Assembly: GCA_022432975.1 (NCBI GenBank)
Contig: CM039508.1
Location: 17,335,330 to 17,399,329 of the forward strand
DNA: 64,000 nt
Direction: 5' to 3'
DNA from: Begonia masoniana
Lineage: Eukaryota; Streptophyta; Magnoliopsida; Cucurbitales; Begoniaceae
Part shown: in pieces, positions 56,579-64,000 of the stretch
How the letters are laid out: every line of letters begins with the position of its first letter
How positions within the stretch are numbered: the first letter of the stretch is position 1
Made by a program: the position numbers and the translations under genes
Notes under the pieces: generated by a model
What the model was told of the DNA's origin: nothing
The model's database searches: none
The model's input: only the letters and a program-made list of their open reading frames with translations

Positions 56579-58388
56579 TGTAACGCTCGGTTTCGATGGG
56601 ATTTATATTTCATTATATATAATGATATTTTTATAAATATGTCAAATTAAGTCCGTTTTACGAACGGAAAGTGTTATTAAAATTCTAATGGTTAATAAGG
56701 ATTTTAGGAAAAATATGGAGATTTTTAGAGTTGTAACGATAATTATGAGGATTTTACGTTTCTCGTAATATAAAAGATGTTTTGATAAAAATAGTAAACG
56801 AGGTCCGTTTTGCGAACGGACAGTTTTAATAGAACCCTGTTAATAAGTTGAAGTTAGTGGTGAAATAAGGAAATTTGGAGAAACCGAATCGTCGGTTAAT
56901 TAACGAAACAAAGGACGAAACAAATAAAAATCAAAGGAAGGGCAAAATGGTAAATTGCAAAGTCAAAATTTATTCAAAACCACATTTTCCTTCTTATCCA
57001 GCAACATTTCACGTTTTCTTCTTTTCTTTCCCCTGCGTTCTCCGGCGTTCTCTCACGGACTTTCTCCCTCTCTGACGACGATTCCTCCTCTGCCGACTCG
57101 GTTTTCTTCGCGATTCCTTTCCCAAACTCTATTCTAGGTACGATTATAATGTTTTAGGAAAGTTTATTTCGATTTTTACAGAGTTTAAACGATTAGGGTT
57201 CGTTTAGGGTTTCGTTAAAATCGTGAATTAGGGTTCGAGACTGATAGGTTTATCGTGTTTGTGGATATATTGAACGTATTGGATGTTATTGGACGAAGTT
57301 AAATCAATTTGTGAGAATTGTTAAAGTTTGAGAATTTTAGGGGTTTTTGAAAAACTCGTTATTGGAAATTTTGAGGTATCGAGCACTAATTGTTATTAAA
57401 ATGCCTCGATTAGTTAAGTTAGAATTTTAGAAATTTTCTTAGTTAAGCATTTCGTTAATTTGGACGTTTAAGGCTTAAAATCATTTTAATGACAATATTG
57501 TGTAATTGCCTTAGGTGAACAACGCTTGTGGACGGAGCTAGAGTTGCAACGGACGCGAGGTAAGTTCTCGTGACTTACTGTGGCCGATTGGCCTACACCA
57601 TAAGCTGGAGTTTGTTGTTGATGATACTTTGGTGCTTTGCTTGTTTAAGTTGGTCATTGTTTCGTCTAATTATTTCGGTTGGGTAGTTTAGGTTCGGTTG
57701 TTTTTATAGGTTGAGTGTTGTGACAGTTTGATGGTATTTATCGTGTTTTGATGGTATTTGTAGTGTTTTAATGGTATGCTCATTTTGTATGTTATATTGA
57801 ACTATTCATACATCATGGTTTCAAAACGTCATGAAAAGTGTGCAAGTAAAGTATCATGTAAACAACCCCATGTATGTGGTTATCGGGGTGAGGTTCAGAC
57901 TCTGCGTTCCATGGTGAGCGGGTTTTCCTTCCTTCAGATGGTGCGGGCTGTCTAACCGCTTGACGTGCCCTATCCATCTGTAGAGTGATATGCTTCGATA
58001 ACCAAAAGAATGTCACGGTGAGAATGAATGAATGAATGAATGAATGCATGCATGAGTGATGAAGTTATAAAAATTGCATATACATTTTCATGCATAGACA
58101 TTTACGTAAAATTTACTGAGATTTATCTCATAGGTGTCTTTATGGTGTAGGTGATCTTGACATAGGTGAGGACGAGATCCCTCCACCCGAGGAATGATGC
58201 AGTTGAAGGAGGATGGCTTGTGGGAGTGCGCTGGGCAGTCGGTGCGTTTTGACCCGTGGGAAAAGATGTAAAGGTATTTTGGGATACGTTAGTTAGATCG
58301 TAGGAAAAATTGTATAGTTGAACATATTAGGATGTTTGGTTCTGGTTAGCTGATAGAATGATGCATAGATGTTTTGGTAAACTGATTT
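56579..58388 (+). repeat. LTR D2 (first part), same family as D1
   Basis: It starts TGTAACGCTCGG and aligns with D1 through exon 1 (ends 57137), intron 1 57138-57514, exon 2 57515-57559 (45 nt), intron 2 57560-58150 and exon 3. Arms CCTACACCATAA (57592-57603) and TTATGGTGTAGG (58140-58151) pair perfectly over 12 bp. Hairpin TGAGAT-TT-ATCTCA is at 58117-58130. It is cut at 58389 by LTR E4; the rest lies beyond the window. Confidence 0.9.
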
Positions 58389-58487
58389 TGTAATGCCCCG
58401 AATTCTCTGAACCCAGTTCGTTACTCATAATCCGAACATAACTAAGAAACTTTGGACCAAATTTGAAACTTCGCTCGAAAGTCAAAA
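58389..58487 (-). repeat. LTR E4, outer fragment
   Basis: Starts TGTAATGCCCCGAATTCTC (plus text), the terminus type of E1. It is interrupted after 99 bp by solo LTR E3 at the target CAAAA, and continues from 60699. Confidence 0.85.
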
Positions 58488-60693
58488 TGTAACGCCCCGA
58501 GTTTTCTAGACTCAGTTCGTTATACATAACACAGAACAGGACTAAGAAAATTTGACTAATTTCTAAAAAAAAACTTCGCTCAAAAATCAAAATTTTGACA
58601 TTTGCTAAAGCCTCAAAATTTTAAAACTAGCAGCAGAATTTTTTTTTTGAACGAAATTAGAGTTAAACAAACTATAAAACAATTTTAAAAGAATCGGTTA
58701 AAATATTGAGAAATAATTCGGCCAGAAGAGATGAAAGCTTAAGTATGAAATGCTTGAAGATCATAAAAGTCAACCACATCATCCGCTGATCAGAGTCAAC
58801 GAAAATGGGCAGAAACAAAACGGAGGAATTCCACCGATGACGTCAGCCTGAAGAATCACTCTTCCAATTTCAGCCGATGACGTCAGCCGGAAGAATCACT
58901 CTTCCAACTTCAGCCAATGACGTCAGCCGGAAGAATCACTCTTCCAACTTCAGCCGACGACGTCAGTCGGAAGAATCACTCTTCCAACTTCAGCCGATCG
59001 CAAAACGACAACTATACTTACTCACATTTTCTGGTAGATAAAATACTCGACATCATCCGGTTTCAAAACGACAAAAGACTTTTACCTTCATCATCCGATG
59101 GATAAAATACTCGACATCATCAGGTTACAAAAAGACAAATTTTCTACTTATATCTTCCGATGGCTTCCACTGAAGACATCATCCGATGACTTTACTGAAG
59201 ACATCATCCGATGGCTTTACTAAAAACATTATCTGATGGCTTTACTGAAGACATCTTCCGATAGTCAACAGAACAACAACTTTATATAGCAGCTTATCGA
59301 GCATTTTCTCTCTACACAGGGAAAGCTCTGACTACCAAAAGAATTTGAGCATTTGCAAAAGAACATTCAAAACTACTTAAATCCGTATATTACTCCAAAA
59401 TTTTGGTTGAAACTACTTTTAAAGCCAACAAAGTATTAATATCAGAAAGGTCTCAAATGTATTTCAAAACATTAAAACTACCATTTTCATAAGAACTCTT
59501 GACATACTCAAATTGAATCATGGTCCACTAAACTTTCTCATCCACTGACACCAGTTAATCCGCCTCATCAATTTACCAGGCCGAAACATGATTGTACTCC
59601 TCCAACCTCATCTATTCATCTGTGCACTCAGGAAAATCACCTGCAGTATCCTCAACACCTACATCACAAAACTCATCTATTAGCCTAATGCTAAGTAAGT
59701 AAAGCAGTAATGAAATGAAATGCTGAAACATAAATTCCTAAACATGCAATTTCTACTTTCTCATCTCAGTTGCATTCACATTCATTCATAAACTGATCTG
59801 ATCCCTAGGTTCCCTTGGGAGTGGGATCAATCCTCCCAATGTTGTACATCCTCTACTCGATTAAGGGGCAGATGAATTCCCTTAATAGCTGATCTGATCC
59901 CTTGGTTCCCTTGGGAGTGGGATCAATCCTCCCAATGTTATAAATCCCTTCATAAGTTAAGGGGTGGGTTAGTTCCCTTAATAGTTTGTCTGTCATATTC
60001 AGCTCACGCCTTATCATTTCTTACACGGAAATTCATTTTCGTAAATTTTCAAAAGAAAACATGATGCATGACATACAAACTCCTTCACACGATACATAAT
60101 CCTACTATTTTGTGATGTAGGCCCGAAGGCACATGCATACTTCACTTACCTGGCTCTCCTGGAAATGCTCGGTGTTGCAAACTACTTTGGGAGCTTACTC
60201 AACCTAAAACCATGGACTGATTATCGATTAGATTTTACTAAACCTCATTCTACACTATCCTGAAGCCTAAGAAAACTAGTTTAGGAGCTTAGTTCGTTAT
60301 ACATCTCCGATTACCACAAAACCCGAACTAGTTCGCTCACAACATTCTCGAAACTCACATTCATCCACTACCCAAATCATCGATAGTTACCAATGTAACA
60401 AGGAATCGAAATAGAACTCACCTAGTTTGGAGAAAATCGGATGGAAGAATCGCCTAGAGAGCTCTGCTGCTTGAGCTAAATACCGAGAGGGGAGAGTAGG
60501 GAAAGAGTGGCGGCTACAGTGCATTTAATAACAAAGCCTCTTTCCTTAAATAGGTTATCCATTATAAGTTCTCAATTTACCACTATGCCCTTACTTAGTC
60601 ACTCATTAACCTAATTATACTTTCCTCAATTTTCTCCACAACATGCTTACTATTAAAAACGAAAGAAATTGGTTTAATAGAATCGGTGCTACA
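58488..60693 (-). mobile_element. Solo LTR E3, inserted in LTR E4
   Basis: 2206 bp, TGTAACGCCCCGAG to GGTGCTACA in plus text, flanked by CAAAA (58483-58487 and 60694-60698). Minus-sense layout: exon 1 from 60422 upward, intron 1 60204-60421 (218 nt), exon 2 60150-60203 (54 nt, alignable with E1 and C), intron 2 59659-60149. Arms TTTTGTGATGTAGG (60108-60121) and CCTACATCACAAAA (59658-59671) pair perfectly. E3 keeps the intron 1 that E1 lacks. Confidence 0.93.
58838..58990 (-). repeat. 40-bp array with TGACGTCA in E3
   Basis: Units at 58838, 58878, 58918 and 58958 (period 40). Three contain TGACGTCA and the last CGACGTCA, each followed by AGCCGGAAGAATCACTCTTC or a near match. CATCATCCGATG and CATCTTCCGAT motifs follow to 59275. 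Confidence 0.9.
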
Positions 60694-60698
60694 CAAAA

Positions 60699-63600
60699 TT
60701 TGACATTAAATCTAAACTTTAAAACTTGCACATCTTTGACAAACAGAATTATAAAGCTTAAACAAGTTGATATGTTATCTTAGAGAATTCGGCTAGAGAT
60801 CAAGACTAACTTGAAACTTGAAATCATACTTCTCGCATCTTCCGATCACTAAACGACAAAAGACTTCTTCTCGCATCTTCCGATCACTAAACGACAAAAG
60901 ACTTCTTCTCGCATCTTCCGATCACTAAACGACAAAAGACTTCTTCTCGCATCTTCCGATCACTAAACGACAAAAGACTTCTTCTCGCATCTTCCGATCA
61001 CTAAACGACAAAAGACTTCTTCTCGCATCTTCCGATCACTAAACGACAAAAGACTTCTTCTCGCATCTTCCGATCACTAAACGACAAAAGACTTCTTCTC
61101 GCATCTTCCGATCACTAAACGACAAAAGACTTCTTCTCGCATCTTCCGATCACTAAACGACAAAAGACTTCTTCTCGCATCTTCCGATCACTAAACGACA
61201 AAAGACTTCTTCTCGCATCTTCCGATCACTAAACGACAAAAGACTTCTTCTCGCATCTTCCGATCACTAAACGACAAAAGACTTCTTCTCGCATCTTCCG
61301 ATCACTAAACGACAAAAGACTTCTTCTCGCATCTTCCGATCACTAAACGACAAAAGACTTCTTCTCGCATCTTCCGATCACTAAACGACAAAAGACTTCT
61401 TCTCGCATCTTCCGATCACTAAACGACAAAAGACTTCTTCTCGCATCTTCCGATCACTAAACGACAAAAGACTTCTTCTCGCATCTTCCGATCACTAAAC
61501 GACAAAAGACTTCTTCTCGCATCTTCCGATCACTAAACGACAAAAGACTTCTTCTCGCATCTTCCGATCACTAAACGACAAAAGACTTCTTCTCGCATCT
61601 TCCGATCACTAAACGACAAAAGACTTCTTCTCGCATCTTCCGATCACTAAACGACAAAAGACTTCTTCTCGCATCTTCCGATCACTAAACGACAAAAGAC
61701 TTCTTCTCGCATCTTCCGATCACTAAACGACAAAAGACTTCTTCTCGCATCTTCCGATCACTAAACGACAAAAGACTTCTTCTCGCATCTTCCGATCACT
61801 AAACGACAAAAGACTTCTTCTCGCATCTTCCGATCACTAAACGACAAAAGACTTCTTCTCGCATCTTCCGATCACTAAACGACAAAAGACTTCTTCTCGC
61901 ATCTTCCGATCACTAAACGACAAAAGACTTCTTCTCGCATCTTCCGATCACTAAACGACAAAAGACTTCTTCTCGCATCTTCCGATCACTAAACGACAAA
62001 AGACTTCTTCTCGCATCTTCCGATCACTAAACGACAAAAGACTTCTTCTCGCATCTTCCGATCACTAAACGACAAAAGACTTCTTCTCGCATCTTCCGAT
62101 CACTAAACGACAAAAGACTTCTTCTCGCATCTTCCGATCACTAAACGACAAAAGACTTCTTCTCGCATCTTCCGATCACTAAACGACAAAAGACTTCTTC
62201 TCGCATCTTCCGATCACTAAACGACAAAAGACTTCTTCTCGCATCTTCCGATCACTAAACGACAAAAGACTTCTTCTCGCATCTTCCGATCACTAAACGA
62301 CAAAAGACTTCTTCTCGCATCTTCCGATCACTAAACGACAAAAGACTTCTTCTCGCATCTTCCGATCACTAAACGACAAAAGACTTCTTCTCGCATCTTC
62401 CGATCACTAAACGACAAAAGACTTCTTCTCGCATCTTCCGATCACTAAACGACAAAAGACTTCTTCTCGCATCTTCCGATCACTAAACGACAAAAGACTT
62501 CTTCTCGCATCTTCCGATCACTAAACGACAAAAGACTTCTTCTCGCATCTTCCGATCACTAAACGACAAAAGACTTCTTCTCGCATCTTCCGATCACTAA
62601 ACGACAAAAGACTTCTTCTCGCATCTTCCGATCACTAAACGACAAAAGACTTCTTCTCGCATCTTCCGATCACTAAACGACAAAAGACTTCTTCTCGCAT
62701 CTTCCGATCACTAAACGACAAAAGACTTCTTCTCGCATCTTCCGATCACTAAACGACAAAAGACTTCTTCTCGCATCTTCCGATCACTAAACGACAAAAG
62801 ACTTCTTCTCGCATCTTCCGATCACTAAACGACAAAAGACTTCTTCTCGCATCTTCCGATCACTAAACGACAAAAGACTTCTTCTCGTATCTTCTGATCA
62901 CTAAACGACAAAAGACTTATTCTCGCATCTTCCAATCACTAAACGACAAAAATATTTTATTCACACACACACCGTTCACAAAACGACAAGGCTACTAGAC
63001 ATACCGAAGACACCTACCGATGGCTTCTACTGAAGACATCTTCCGATGGCCTCTACTGAAGACATCTTTCGATGACTTCTACTGAAGACGTCTTCCGATG
63101 ACGGCAGTCAGATGATTCAATCCTCCAACATCTTCCGGCGGACAAAACACTCAACTTCTACCGATAGACCAAAAAGAGACTCTAACAAGGAGTAAGTCCG
63201 ACTGCTAAACGATTTTGTACATTTTGCTGAAATCATTCTAATCAACACAAATCCACAATTCTTAAAAATTCAGAATAGCAAGCTACAATCGAAATCAAGT
63301 CATATTTCCAAATCCAGAAAAAGAAGATCACAAAAGCGTTAAAAGAAATATCAAACTTCTACTGTCATTAAAATTCTCAGAACACTTCATCAGAATATCT
63401 AACCACTGAAAACTCTCATTCAGACAAAAGTTAAACCGCCTCATCAGAGCACCTAACCGTAGCATAGAATTGCTCCTCCAACTTCACATATTCCTCAGTA
63501 AACTCAGGGAATTCACCTGTTGAAAGCTCAGCACCTACATCACAAAACTCATCTATTAGCATATTGCTAAGTAAGTAAAGCAGTAATGAAATGAAATGCT

Positions 63601-64000
63601 GAACATAAATTCCTAAACATGCAGTTTCTACTTTCTCATCACAGTTGCATATGCGTTCGTTTCTGATCTGATCCCCCTGTGAAATTGGGAATTGGATCAC
63701 TTCTCCCAAAGTCATACATCCTCTCTCTCGATTAAGGGGCGGATTAGTTCCCTTAACAACTATTCAGATCTCCCTGTGAAATTGGGAGTTAGATCACTCC
63801 TCCCAAAGTCATACATCGTCTCTCTCGATTAAGGGGCAGATTAGTTCCCTTAACAACTGTTCATTTCTCACCATGTCATTCAATGTAAATTGATTTTCGC
63901 ATACTTTCGAAATATGATGCATGACATACAAACACATTCAAGCAAACATAATCCTACTGTTTTGTGATGTAGGCTCAAAGGCACAAGCATACTTCACTTA
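60699..64000 (-). repeat. LTR E4, main part (runs off the window)
   Basis: It continues E4 after E3. It holds the 38-bp array (60829-62952), exon 3 up to 63534, and intron 2 from 63535 to beyond the window. Arms CCTACATCACAAAAC (63534-63548) and GTTTTGTGATGTAGG (63959-63973) pair perfectly over 15 bp. GATCTGATCCCCCTGTG repeats occur at 63660-63860, related to E1's 54-bp unit. The intron 2 donor is just cut off: the window ends CTTCACTTA. Confidence 0.88.
60829..62952 (-). repeat. 38-bp minisatellite, 56 units
   Basis: TCCGATCACT recurs every 38 bp from 60841 to 62855 (54 units, no variant seen), then two variant units at 62893 and 62931. The unit is CTTCTTCTCGCATCTTCCGA followed by TCACTAAACGACAAAAGA. 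In LTR sense it includes ATCGGAAGATG. Variants occur only at the right edge. Confidence 0.97.

Noticed and set aside
60829..62952. CRISPR-like or centromeric satellite array
   Set aside because: Units are contiguous and identical with no spacers, the host is a plant, and the array ends within an LTR with flanking LTR sequence on both sides. Centromere satellites are usually longer and not LTR-bounded.

Overview
This is nuclear DNA of a flowering plant, probably a eudicot. The evidence is one intron-less atypical bHLH gene of the IBH1-like type, set among long plant LTR retrotransposons whose primer sites match initiator tRNA-Met, with CT/GA microsatellites and AT-rich filler. I cannot name the species. 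There is no bacterial, organellar or viral-genome content, and no rRNA, tRNA or CRISPR locus.

Layout. 1-1361 holds short filler and an old LTR start. 1362-14447 is a complete Ty3/gypsy element on the minus strand (element E1, target duplication ACATC), split inside its integrase by a solo LTR (A, 4133-6651, duplication GATTG). 14448-17900 is old LTR debris and AT-rich DNA. 18422-18949 (minus) is the only convincing host gene. 21147-29530 is debris of at least two older gypsy elements, with a clean solo LTR (C, 23045-25226, duplication AAAAT). 29537-29930 is a 194-bp tandem duplication with snRNA-type promoter elements. 29916-43396 is one old minus-strand LTR (H) split by a gag-only gypsy element (F, 32325-40767, duplication GAAAT) and by a solo LTR (G, 40860-43174, duplication GGGGC). 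43397-43854 is an inverted pair of SINE-like units. 43860-49135 is filler with a decayed copia gag. 49136-56578 is a Ty1/copia element on the plus strand, broken by solo LTR D1 (52221-54707) and followed by LTR D2 (from 56579). D2 is interrupted by LTR E4 (from 58389), which is interrupted by solo LTR E3 (58488-60693, duplication CAAAA). E4 carries a 38-bp array of 56 units and runs off the window.

Main discovery candidate. At least nine LTR copies of several diverged families (A, C, D1, D2, E1, E3, F, G, H; E4 in part) share one hidden layout, read in each LTR's own sense strand: a short U3 of about 150 bp where a TATA box can be placed, a CT-rich exon 1, a GT-AG intron 1, a mini-exon of 45-57 nt ending in a near-ideal donor, a 490-1040 nt GT-AG intron 2 that holds the family's own tandem repeat, exon 3, then a second array rich in ATCGGNNGATG or in CGATC hairpins. 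In intron 2 a 10-16 nt arm lying 28-35 nt after the donor is complementary to the acceptor junction itself. Families with ACATC in one arm have GATGT in the other, and families with ACACC have GGTGT: covariation, with G-U pairs in intermediate copies. A second small hairpin (loop usually ATTAG), also covarying, sits 20-22 nt before the acceptor AG. Element E1 lacks intron 1 exactly at the predicted splice junction, as expected if a spliced RNA had been reverse-transcribed. Together these suggest a conserved, structured, spliced leader inside the LTRs. Splicing is inferred from sequence only.
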